Shown here: one piece after another, positions 33,816-43,092 of the stretch
How the letters are laid out: each line of letters opens with the position of its first letter
Position numbering within the stretch: position 1 is the stretch's first letter
NCBI GenBank assembly: GCA_026075535.2
Contig: AP026546.1
Span: forward strand, 3,534,001-3,598,000
Direction of reading: 5' to 3'
From: Tricholoma matsutake
Lineage: Eukaryota; Basidiomycota; Agaricomycetes; Agaricales; Tricholomataceae
Length of the DNA stretch: 64,000 nucleotides
Position numbers and translations under genes: made by a program
Notes under the pieces: generated by a model
Told to the model about the DNA's origin: nothing
The model's database searches: none
What the model saw: only the letters and a program-made list of their open reading frames with translations

Positions 33816-34064
33816 CATCATTTTGTGAGACTTATAAGACTTTCTCTGAGACTGGAACTCGGACTTTACTTGGACAGTACTTTAAAAGGTGTAAATAAAC
33901 AAACAATTGATGTTGTCTGAGCAAAGTCTGAGTGCAGTCCTAGGACAGTCCGAGTGTCCAAGCAGAGTCTGAGCAGAGTCCAAGTGAAGTCCTCAGACAG
34001 TCCGAGTGTCTGAGTGTGTCTGAGTGGAGTCCACTTGGACTGGGGGGGGGAGTGTAAAGTACTG

Positions 34065-34430
34065 TTTTGTCGGACCATTTTGGCTTATCATTTTGTTGAG
34101 TCATTGGGTCATTTTGTCAGGTCATCATTTTGTCAGGTCATTTTGTCAGGTCGTTTTGTCAGATCATTTTGTTAGGTCATTTTGTCGGGTCATTTTGTCG
34201 GGTCATCTAGTGTTGGGTCATCTAGTGTTGGGTCGGGAGACTTATCTGATCATTTTGTCGGGTCATTTTGTCGGACCATTTTGTCTTATCATTTTGTCAG
34301 GTCATCGGGTCATTTTGTCAGGTGATCATTTTGTCGGATCATTTTGTTGGGTCATTTATCAGGTCATTTTGTTGGGTCATCTAGTGTTGGGTCATCTAGT
34401 GTTGGGTCGGGACACTTATCTGGTTGAAAC
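34065..34430 (+). repeat. CATTTTGTCGGGT minisatellite
   Basis: About 25 degenerate copies of a 13-14 bp unit, with a longer unit (GGGTCATCTAGTGTTGGGTC) appearing twice in each half. It lies between element B and the KDZ transposase fragment and may be a subterminal array of that transposon. Confidence 0.75.
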
Positions 34431-34719
34431 AATACTACTCTAATCACTAATAACACCCAATTGAATAAATGACTTCCTTGCTGTATGAGCAAAATCCTCC
34501 CACATCACCTCCTGTTGTGCAGCATAGATCTTATGTCCATGAGAGTAATCAGCCTCTTTTCTCTTCCTCCACTCTGCTGCCCGATAATTGAAGTATGCTG
34601 TTGTCCATTTCATCTCATACTGAACAAGGGTGTTTTCCTCCGTCGCTCATTCAAATGTTGCTTTTGCTCTCAGCCAGTTCACCCGGTGAACTAGATATAT
34701 CTTTAGTTTTACAAATCAA

Positions 34720-36213
34720 TCAATCTTTCATCCACTCACATTCTTTCATATAATTAGATGACAAACTGTCACCCTCGACATCCATATACCAGAACCATGG
34801 CAATGAATCATGCTTCCATCCAGACTCCTTTGGGTTTATCAATGTAGTACTCATCTTTAAATGGCTCTGATCAAGGATTTGGAATTGATCTAGCATTTCT
34901 TTTGAAGCTCCCAATGACACCAGGGCTTCCCTACCAGCCTGATAGTTTTGAGCATAGAGTCGTAATGCCTGGTCAGTAGAGTGAATAACAGCCCAAGATT
35001 TCATCTTTCCTGTTTTAGGTCCTTTGGGTCAGATCTTCATAATGAACAAGAAAGCTTTCTTTCCCAGCATGAGCCTGATCCCTTTGAGGTTGTCATTGCA
35101 CTGCCCACTCCGAAGTTCTGTCTCAAGCTTTGCCAGCTCCACCAGGCCTTGCTCTCTGATTGCTTTGGAGGTCAGAGATGATGGCAGCGCGATGATGGAA
35201 GTCTCAGGCCTCTTTCCCAATCCCACATCATTGAATGGGTTGGATGAAACAGGGCAAGAGATTAGATCAATCTCACCATCTATCATCAGTGATGAAGACT
35301 TTGGAAGGTTCATAGGAGGAACTGATATTTTCCAATGATGAGTCAGGTCGGAGAAAGTGATTTTCTTTCCTCTGATGATCCAAGATTCTTGTCTTTTCTT
35401 AGTAATTTTGATTTGTTCAGTCATTGTCAGGACACCACCAACTTGTCTCAGGTACCTTTGTAATGACAGCCTGTCACAAGAAAGGAATGAAAATGCTGAC
35501 AATAGCTTTATTAAACACTTACTGAGACTCTTGAATTGAGATTCCTTCTGAAAGGAATTCAACTGCAGAGACTTTGCCCAACAGCTGTTCTCAGCTCAAT
35601 TGTAACTGCATCTCGGCTTTACCTGGGGCTGATCCAGGTAATGCTTGAGATCAGGATATTGGAAATGAGAAATGAAGAGGACAGTACCGTGTTTGCATTT
35701 CAGGGCATAGTAATCCATACTCTTGACATTTTTATCCTGATTTTGTTGTGCCATCATCTCACCCTCTCGCCAAGCTTCTAAATCTGCTGGGGCTGCTGAC
35801 TCAGTCAGTTTCTTATAGGATTCTTCCGACCCCTTCAACAAATTTATTGCCCATTTCATCTTCCAAACCAACGACGATTCTACATTAAATAAGGTAGTCA
35901 ATATTCAGTGTAGGGGAAGGATGATGAGATATTTACTCATGCCAATAAGCTTCTTCCAGTTCGAGTGATTCATGTGGTCATCCAGAATTTCATTCTGATG
36001 GGCCATAGTCGCACCCTTGGCACTTTGGGATGTTTTGTTCAAGACAGCCCACAGAGTTTCCACAATTTTGCCATCAATTACACCACTCCCTGGCACATAT
36101 GCCAATGTATATCTTGGAAGGCAATCATCAACATGTCCTACCACATGAAAGTCCCCAATCGCTCCTGTGATCTTAAGACCTTCTGGGATAGACAGAAAGG
36201 GTGACTGATTCAC
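34720..36213 (-). pseudogene. KDZ-superfamily transposase, C-terminal part
   Basis: The minus-strand exons encode SIPEGLKITGAIGDFHVVGH, then RYTLAYVPGSGVIDGKIVE with the conserved ETLW that follows (E likely the last catalytic acid), MKWAINLLKGSEESYKKL, then TELRSGQCNDNLKGIRLML-like sequence, and a tail with LPWFWYMDVEGDSL ending at TAA or TGA near 34720. Between them are introns with good ends, for example donor GTAAAT to acceptor TGTAG (about 35934-35881) and GTAAGTG to TGACAG near 35520. One TGA lies at about 35029 (Arg in the family). The N-terminal half, including the first catalytic acids, is absent. KDZ enzymes are cut-and-paste transposases common in Agaricomycetes. Confidence 0.75.
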
Positions 36214-36526
36214 TCAGAGGAGAAAGTTGATTATCCACTGACAAAAGATGTCGTTGGAGATGTGCAGTCTCACAGAAGCAGAGGGGAAACACCCAAAAGC
36301 AAGGGCAACAGCTGTGTATAGCAATGCTGTGGTAGCGATGATGAGACAATCCCTAGTCTACATGGATATCAACACGGGATCACATGACCACATAGATCAC
36401 ATGACTGTATCTACTGCATGCAGACCTGAGTGCATGGTTACATGTGCCCCCCTACACAATAGCAACGCCCTTGTTGCGATCTCAACTCTAGATGAAAAGA
36501 AACAAGGAAAATGATGTCTAAAATGC
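36214..36526. other. Unassigned DNA between KDZ fragment and element C
   Basis: I see no supported gene or repeat here. CATGTGA/TCACATG motifs recur. Confidence 0.4.
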
Positions 36527-36867
36527 GAGGTCTTCATCCTCCCCCATGTATTCCTGGAGGAATCCTGGAGGAATCCTCCAGGATTATTGGGAACCAATGT
36601 TCCAGCCATTTGTGACTCAAGTATATATTCCTGGCTCTTCCCATTCCAGGAGGATTCCTGGTTGATTCCTGGTAAATTACACTCTTCCAGGAGGAATTCC
36701 TGGAATTCCCCAGGACTCTGGTACCAGGAATCCACCAGGACTCTACCAGGACTCTACCAGGACTCTACCAGGACTCTACCAGGACTCTACCAGGAATCCA
36801 CCGGGACTCCACTGGGATTTAACCAGGAGTCTTTATTACTACTAAGTAATAAAATAAATGTCATGAG

Positions 36868-36935
36868 CCAGAATTGAACCCTCAGCATTAGATGAAAACA
36901 TCATAGCACAGCCAATATAACCACTACACCACATA
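36868..36935 (-). repeat. tRNA-like Pol III promoter, left end of element C
   Basis: A box TGGTGTAGTGGTTAT (36931-36917) and B box GGTTCAATTC (36880-36871) on the minus strand. This is a different tRNA-like type from elements A and B but close to the right end of E. Confidence 0.6.
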
Positions 36936-37149
36936 GCTCTGCAATGTATATCCACTAACTGCTCTAGGTAGCATTGGGGCAGCTGTGCATGACAAAGCAC
37001 ACAGCCACATCATCAACACTGCCAGCTCATCATCCACATCACCACCACTCTCAATGACGATGCCACCTCCCTTCCACCACCTCCCCTCCATCAACACCTG
37101 TTGCCACTGCTCCTATGGCCACCACCACATCATCTAATGCTGCCAATGG

Positions 37150-37640
37150 CCATATTTGAACCACCTCGGGCCCAAACGACGATGGATGTCGTTTGGGGCC
37201 CAGGTAATGTTTTTTACTTTTTATTTATTGAATTAACTAATATTTCCTTTCCTTCTTTAGGTTCTAACTATATCATGACAACAAGACAACACCAAACAAC
37301 AAATGACGAACGACAAGCGAGCAACAGATGACAGACGACAAGCGACAAACAACAAACAACAAGCAAGCGACAGATGACAGACGACAAGCGACAAACAACA
37401 AATGAAGAACGAAGAAATGGAGAACGACGATGCAGAGAGGGAGGGCCATAAGTAAGGTTTTTTCTCTTATTTTTTTGGTCACTGACAACTTTTTAAGTAC
37501 TAGCTACTGACTACGACAAGACTGGATAGAACACGGGCCCAAACGATGCAGATCGCATCGTTTGGGCCCTAAGTAATTTTTTTTGTTTGCTTTTTGTTTT
37601 TATAAACTAACTAACTTGTTTCGTTTGTTTTATAGGTTCT
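37150..37640 (+). repeat. Intron-like modules of element C
   Basis: The clearest unit has the perfect inverted repeat GGGCCCAAACGATGC / GCATCGTTTGGGCCC (37537-37570), donor GTAATT at 37573, a T-rich tract, ACTAACTAAC and acceptor TATAG at 37635 (63 bp). Related units sit at 37203 and 37453. Confidence 0.65.
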
Positions 37641-38312
37641 ACTCTACTGGTAACGACGGCCGGACATGAGACAACCCAACACACCCACCCCACGCCTGCG
37701 AGCCTCTGCTCATAGGGTGGATTGTGAGTGTGTGCAGTTGACGACAACGATGATGCCACCGCCTACCAGCACCAGAACCCTGAGAACACAAAGCACGGCT
37801 GCCAACCACGACGGACAATGACAATGACACACCACCCACCTCCAGCCCCATGAGCCACTGCTCATGGGGTGGATTGCAGGTGGAATGGCAATGACGGCCA
37901 CCACTACACAGCGGGAGATGGCCAGGATGGCAATGACGACCAGGAAGGGCATGGCGACCAGGAGCAGCACGGAAATGACGCCCAGGACGGCAACGACGAG
38001 GACAGTGACAACGAAGGCCCGGCACCCAGGATGACGGGGACAGGACGACAGGCACGACTCACCAGGCTGCCCCCGCATTTTGCGTGGGGCAGTTTTTTCA
38101 TTTTTTATTTATGGTAATACCTTCCCCCTCACACCTTGTGTGGGGGAGATTTTTTTTGTGTAATTAATGGTGTATCATATCCCTCGCATCCAATGCGAGG
38201 GATGTAGTTAATAAATTTTATTTGATCTTAATTGTGAGCTTCGAGAGAGAAATACCTAAGTGTGAGTTTGAGGGTATAAATACATTTTTATATTGGCAGC
38301 TAATAATTCTCC

Positions 38313-38390
38313 TGTGGCTCAACTGGTTAAGCACTTGTTTGGTTTGTCATGTGATTCCTGATCATGAGTTCTGGAGTTCAATCCCTGCTC
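38313..38390 (+). repeat. tRNA-like Pol III promoter, right end of element C
   Basis: A box TGGCTCAACTGG (38315-38326) and B box GAGTTCAATCC (38374-38384). Confidence 0.6.
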
Positions 38391-38512
38391 TGACCAAGTT
38401 TATTTTGTAGGTACTTTGTGAAATTCATGAAGTCTGAAGCACTTGAAACTCATAAGATATCTCAAATTGACTTTCCATTATGGTATGACTTTAGGGTACT
38501 GAGTCCCACTAG

Positions 38513-38775
38513 ATTCCTGGTGAGTCCCACTGGAGTCCTGGTGAGTCCCACTGGAGTCCTGGTGAGTCCCACTGGAGTCCTGGTGAGTCCCACTGGAGTC
38601 CTGGTGAGTCCCACTGGAGTCCTGGTGAGTCCCACTGGAGTCCTGGTGAGTCCCACTGGAGTCCTGGTGAGTCCCACTGGAGTCCTGGTGAGTCCCACTG
38701 GAGTCCTGGTGAGTCCCACTGGAGTCCTGGTGAGTCCCACTGGAGTCCTGGTGAGTCCCACTGGATTCCTGGAGG
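38513..38775 (+). repeat. 21-bp minisatellite next to the right TIR of element C
   Basis: About 12 nearly identical copies of GTGAGTCCCACTGGAGTCCT plus one base. Because 21 is a multiple of three, both strands stay open over 99-125 codons; these frames are not genes. Confidence 0.9.
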
Positions 38776-38849
38776 ATTCCTGGTCTTCCTGGTAGGACTA
38801 CCAGGATTCCTCCAGGACTCTGTGGGGGAGTGTAAAGTTCAGGATTTTT

Positions 38850-39366
38850 TGATATTTACATCTAGGCCACTTATCAGTAAAGGAAGGAGAAGTAAAACAA
38901 GAAATGCACCTTTCGCAGGGCAACACTGCCTGCATGTGCACTGGACCCTCGGACTCCTCTGACCCCACTCGCGTCTTCAACTTGGTGACTTTCTTTTTCT
39001 TTGGGGACTTGCTCCCCTCAGCCTCGTCACCCAAGCCTGCAGCTGCAGCTGCCTGCTTCTTCTCCACTCTTCTTGCAGCCACTGCTTCCTTCTTCTGCGC
39101 TTCTGCCTCCTGGCATGCCACCTTGGCCTTTGCAGCCTCCTCAGCACCTCCTGTGCCCTCCGCTCCTCCTCTCTCACCACTTCCTCCAGCTCCTTCATCT
39201 CCCATTCCATCTGCTCTTTCATTGCCCGCTCCCTCTGTTTGTGTTGGGCCTTCATCATGGCCAACTTGGCATTCATGGAGATAGCTGGGGGACATATTGA
39301 ATAGGTGGTGGGAGTGGGAAACAACAAGAAAAAATTTTCAACCAACTGCCACATTCGGAAATTCAA
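38850..39366 (-). pseudogene. Coiled-coil, Lys/Glu-rich transposon-associated ORF
   Basis: Two overlapping minus-strand frames give a long charged helix (MNAKLAMMKAQHKQRERAM; EMKELEEVVREEERRAQEVL), then SKSPKKKKVTKLKTRVG and a short Cys pair (LPCERCISC). The order helix, basic stretch, Cys cluster is seen in Agaricomycete repeat-associated proteins with a fungal Zn-cluster-like end. A frame change lies near 39140, and element C's right end cuts the gene after the Cys pair. Confidence 0.45.
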
Positions 39367-39427
39367 CCAACTTATTTGGACTCAAACTCCCACGTGCCTT
39401 GTAGGCTCAGCACTAAGGGGGAAGTAC

Positions 39428-40620
39428 TGTCAAGAACCATTCCTCATCCGATCAGAACCCGCATCCATTGATACATAGGTCCACCTTGTCATTCAAGCTC
39501 GGAAAACACATCTACAATTGTTGTCAAAGCTCTATGAGTCTCTACAGACTTCTATAAAGCTCTACGATCCCATACAAACCCCTACAAAGTTCTACAAACC
39601 TCTACAAACCTCTACAAAGTCATGAAAATGCTTCGAAAATCTTTGCATGCCTTCAGCCACCATAATACAATTCCCCTGACCTTCATACAGCTCAGAATAT
39701 ACACTTGGAACATCGTCGATGAGTTCCAAACCAATTTCGAGCAATACCGCACTGATTTCGGGCCACGATCAAAGTCCAAAGAATCTTCAAAAATCTTCAA
39801 AAAACCTCAAACCTTGAAAAACATCTTTGGACACAGTATTTCCTATTTGAACAATTTTTGGATGCATGCTGGACACATGGGACACTATCTCAAGTATATT
39901 GAACATATTTCAACTGCATGTGCATGCATACAATCCGCTCGAAGCAGTTTCTGATGTTTTTATGCAATTTATAACAAGGACAGTCTGCTTTTAGCTATTC
40001 TTTCTTATTGTTTCTTCATCATGTGTTATATTCACCCTTTCTAGTCCCGCTTTATTGTTCTGATATACTTCTATTGTCTTTTGCCTCAAGTTTTCCACAT
40101 GTTTGCCTCATGTTCTCTAGCCTTTTTAGGTAGTTTCTTTATTTTATATAAAAAGATGTACTAGATATAAACAAAAAGAGAAAAGTCATTGTCTTCCTCC
40201 CAGATCGCAGTAATTTGAGAGTTTAGTTTAGTCTTATTCAGTCTGAAGTCTGGTGTTTTATGCTAAACTTCTTTGAAAGTCTTTGAAAATCCTCAAAAAT
40301 CCTCACATTATGCTATTTTCACTCTCATTTCCCTTGATTCACCTTTGCTTTGCTTCTATTACTCGTCTAGTCCCCTGATCTTGCATCTGAACATATTTGT
40401 GCACTCCGAATTCATCGATCTAGCCACAAAATTCTCCAAAATTCCATGAAACACATTCTTTTAGCTTCAAACTGCTTCGACAAGCAGTCTTTTTATGACT
40501 ATTTGATGGTCAGTCTTTCAGGTGACATCTAGAGGGCCTCGCATCCTTCCTCTAACTTGTGTTATACCATCCGAAGCCATTTAGTAGGTTTTGTTTGGGT
40601 TTCTGGGTTGAGCATCATCA
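39428..40620 (+). repeat. LTR copy G2
   Basis: 1,193 bp from TGTCAAGAACC to GAGCATCATCA (TG...CA). The purine tract AAGGGGGAAGTAC directly before it suggests a 3' LTR in plus orientation. It contains an ATATAAAAAGATG box and TTATTTTATATAAAAAG-type sequence, and related copies lie inverted at 15709-17120 and 58996 to about 60230. The coding part of its retroelement was not found to the left. Confidence 0.65.
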
Positions 40621-41299
40621 CCATCCGACACTTTTCCACAGCTTGAATCCAACTATTCACCAATTCCTCCCATTTCATTCCTGGCTGCCTTGCACTGCCC
40701 ACACTGCTGTGCATCACGCCACCTTGTACAGCACCCATGGCTGCCTTACCAAGGCTGCCATCTCTTTTGCAAATTCAACTATGGACTCCTGTGCAGCCCC
40801 TGCTAAGTAATTTATTTATGCAGTCAAGACACTGCCACAGTTACTGACACATTCCGGACTCTAGTATTTAAGCTTAGTTAGTTTTGACTTGTATTTCTCA
40901 GTTTGTATATTGACATAGACTCGACCAAGCCCCGTCTTCAACTTGCCAATCTAAATCTTGTTCTACTCCTATCTCTGTCCTCTAAGAGTCTGAACTTCAT
41001 TCGACTCAACCTCTAGTTCTTCCTCCCAAGCTTTGGTCTCATCTGAACTTAACCCAAGTCCCTCCGTACTCCTTTCCCACATTTACCCACACTTCCCCGC
41101 TCCTACCTCTAAACTTTTGTTTCAAAATTAGGACACCAGACAAGGTGAAGGGCACAGCTTCTTATAAGCTGAAGCCGAGTCCTTTCTGTTCCCCTTTGCA
41201 GGACCCGCTACAACCAACAACTTTCCATTATCAATGATTCCAATGTACCTTCCAGGATCAGTTCTTAACAAGTCATGCCAGTCCTGTCATTTCCATTAT
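40621..41299. other. C/T-rich DNA after LTR G2, no gene
   Basis: Pyrimidine-rich sequence with TCTAGTATTTAAGC and many CTCG/CTAG steps. It looks like an untranslated leader of a retroelement, but no coding frame supports that. Confidence 0.35.
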
Positions 41300-41478
41300 C
41301 AATCTAAAAAAATTATTAAAAAATAAGAAAAAAACAAGAAAAGAAAAAACTTACCTGTGGCCCAGGAGACAGAAACGATGTCTCCTGGGCCTTTTTCATT
41401 TGGCTTGCCTCCTCCTTGTCCATGCTGTTCCACCCACGATTCACCCCCATGAGCAGTTGCTCATGGGGCTGGATGTGA
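41300..41478 (-). repeat. Intron-like module, minus orientation
   Basis: Read on the minus strand, the hairpin CCAGGAGACA / TGTCTCCTGG precedes a donor (GTAAGT, 41355-41350) and a long pyrimidine-rich tract. A CCCCATGAGC / GCTCATGGGG hairpin lies at 41445-41468. Confidence 0.55.
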
Positions 41479-41484
41479 TGCCCA

Positions 41485-42881
41485 CTATGTGTTTAATGAA
41501 CATTCACACCATGAAGTCAAAAAACTGTGTCCCGCAACCAGATTGTTAGCAATAAGCCAGTAACATTCAGCTTCAGTCCATGAAAGTTTGATATCAAAGT
41601 GCTCTTTAGTGTCCACATAATACAAGCATAAGGGATGCCTATTGTCAGCAGGAGATAGCATAATATACCATAGAGGTGCACCCATGTATGCAATGAGCAA
41701 CCAAATCTTACTGCGCATATATTTTTTACTTGTTGTAGATCCATCACTTTACCATTTATGTTGTAAGTCTGGCCCCACAGACTCATGACATTATGACAAG
41801 TTAATTTACCTATGCCACCGTTACACACTTCCACAGCACTGGCACACCACACACATTGCCAACACAACCACCCTCGCCACCGACACAGCCACCTACGGCG
41901 CATAAACAACTCACCAACACCAGACATACCAATGTCTGGGTTACATTAATTTACCTATGCCACTGTTACACACTTCCATGGTGCCAGCACAGCCACACAC
42001 ATTGCTGCCACAGCCACCTATGGTGCATAAACAACTCACCAACACCAGATATACCAATGTCTGTGTTACAGTGAGTTATGGCCACCCTATGCCGCCAACA
42101 CACTCCCATGGTGCCAACACAGCCACACACATCACCGACACAATCACCCTTGCCGCTGGCACAGCCACCAGCAAATATGACAACAACACACCGGTGACAT
42201 GCACCCTGGCAATGGCACCATACATCCTTATTACCCTTCTATCCACATCCAGCAGTGCCAACATTATCCTATTGATGCGGTACCTTCCTATTATGTGACT
42301 ATGCCCAATGTGGCCCTCCCAAATCACACACTATGCTTGATGCAGCCTTTTACTTACATGGTTGATCTTTTTCTTATATATTACTTATTTTTTATTCCTT
42401 AACCTTCCATGCAACAAAGGTATAGTAACTTCCTATTCTTTTATTTGTAGTAACTTATTGTTCATACTTCCATGCAATGAAGATAATTTGATCCTGTCTT
42501 TTAGTAAACCTAAGTCTAGTGTAGGCTGCCAAACTTGGCATCCTTCCATATGTGATCAAGGTCATTGATGAGCTGGAAGCATGACACCTTGTTGTCAGAT
42601 GCAGGTTTTACTGTTTCTCCACAAGCCATTCATGCCAAGACATTAGCAAGTACATCCTGATCAATGTTAAGCAGTCTATCCATGATGTAATTAAACTTTG
42701 AAGTCTCAGCAAGCAGAAAGCTAGCTCACATCAACAACCTGACTTGTGCATGGCTGAAAGCAACAAATGGGAAAGTCACATCAATCTGGAACTGCTTGTT
42801 GTGGTACATCAGTGATGCACACTTGTGTGTTTTGTCTGATAGATCAGTCAACCCAGTACCACCAAGGCCATAAGGGAATAG
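41485..42881 (-). pseudogene. Helitron helicase-like N-terminal domain, two pieces
   Basis: The upstream piece (42881 to about 42525) has LFPYGLGG, MYHNKQFQIDVTFPFVAFSH and FNYIMDRLLNIDQDVLANVLA. The downstream piece (41718-41485) has MRSKIWLLIAYMGAPLWYIM, then LSPADNRHPLCLYY and WLIANNLVAGHSF. Both match the Helitron-like N region that precedes Rep/helicase. TGA codons interrupt the first piece where Arg is expected. About 800 bp of repeat-rich DNA separates the pieces. Rep and helicase motifs are not in the window, so this is debris. Confidence 0.65.
41820..42200. repeat. Tandem repeat of about 130-140 bp
   Basis: Three diverged units, each with the order CCATGGTGCCAGCACAGCC, GCATAAACAACTCACCAACA, CCAGATATACCAATGTCTG-type sequence. 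It lies between the two Helitron pieces. Confidence 0.65.
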
Positions 42882-43060
42882 CTGTAATTTACACTGCCCC
42901 ACCTATTCCAGTCGGACTCCAGTTATTCCAGTTATTCCAGTTGGACTAACTGGAATCCACTGGGCTAACTGGAATCCATATAGATTCCAGTCATTCCAAC
43001 TGAATTCCAGTGGATTCCAGTGGATTCCAGTATAATAGACTGAGGTTTTAAAAATGTATC
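42882..43060. repeat. Lone left TIR end of the A-family (D1)
   Basis: CTGTAATTTACACTGCCCCA is followed by a TTCCAGT/ACTGGAAT palindromic array, as at the ends of element D2. Its inner edge is about 35 bp from the stop codon of the KDZ-associated gene, and its outer edge joins the Helitron fragment. No matching right end with a target duplication was found. Confidence 0.6.
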
Positions 43061-43092
43061 CATATAAACAACATTGAACATTGACAGAATTG

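Larger units (their letters stand above)
32092..34064 (+). mobile_element. TIR element B (relative of A)
   Basis: It starts GAGGTCTTTACACTCCCC and ends GGGGAGTGTAAAGTACTG. Its internal order matches element A: array, minus-strand tRNA-like sequence (32185-32260), hairpin and intron-like modules, CCCCTCGCA hairpins, plus-strand tRNA-like sequence (33724-33815) and the TCCGAG array. No matching target duplication was found, so one flank may be rearranged. No protein coding. Confidence 0.8.
36527..38843 (+). mobile_element. TIR element C (relative of A and B)
   Basis: The left end GAGGTCTTCATCCTCCCCC and the right end GGGGGAGTGTAAAGTTC match the family. Arrays at the ends use a different unit: CCAGGACTCTA (36735-36800) on the left and a 21-bp GTGAGTCCCACTGGAGTCCT unit on the right. 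tRNA-like sequences lie at 36871-36931 (minus) and 38313-38390 (plus). Three intron-like modules (37203-37260, 37453-37495, 37573-37635) and GAGC/GCTC and GAGGG hairpins fill the centre. No target duplication was found. The right end interrupts a minus-strand ORF. Confidence 0.7.

Noticed and set aside
38513..38775. CRISPR array
   Set aside because: Direct repeats without unique spacers, in a eukaryotic genome; it is a minisatellite.
38418..38795. VLVSPTG repeat protein on either strand
   Set aside because: A 21-bp minisatellite is open in several frames by arithmetic; it sits at a TIR end.
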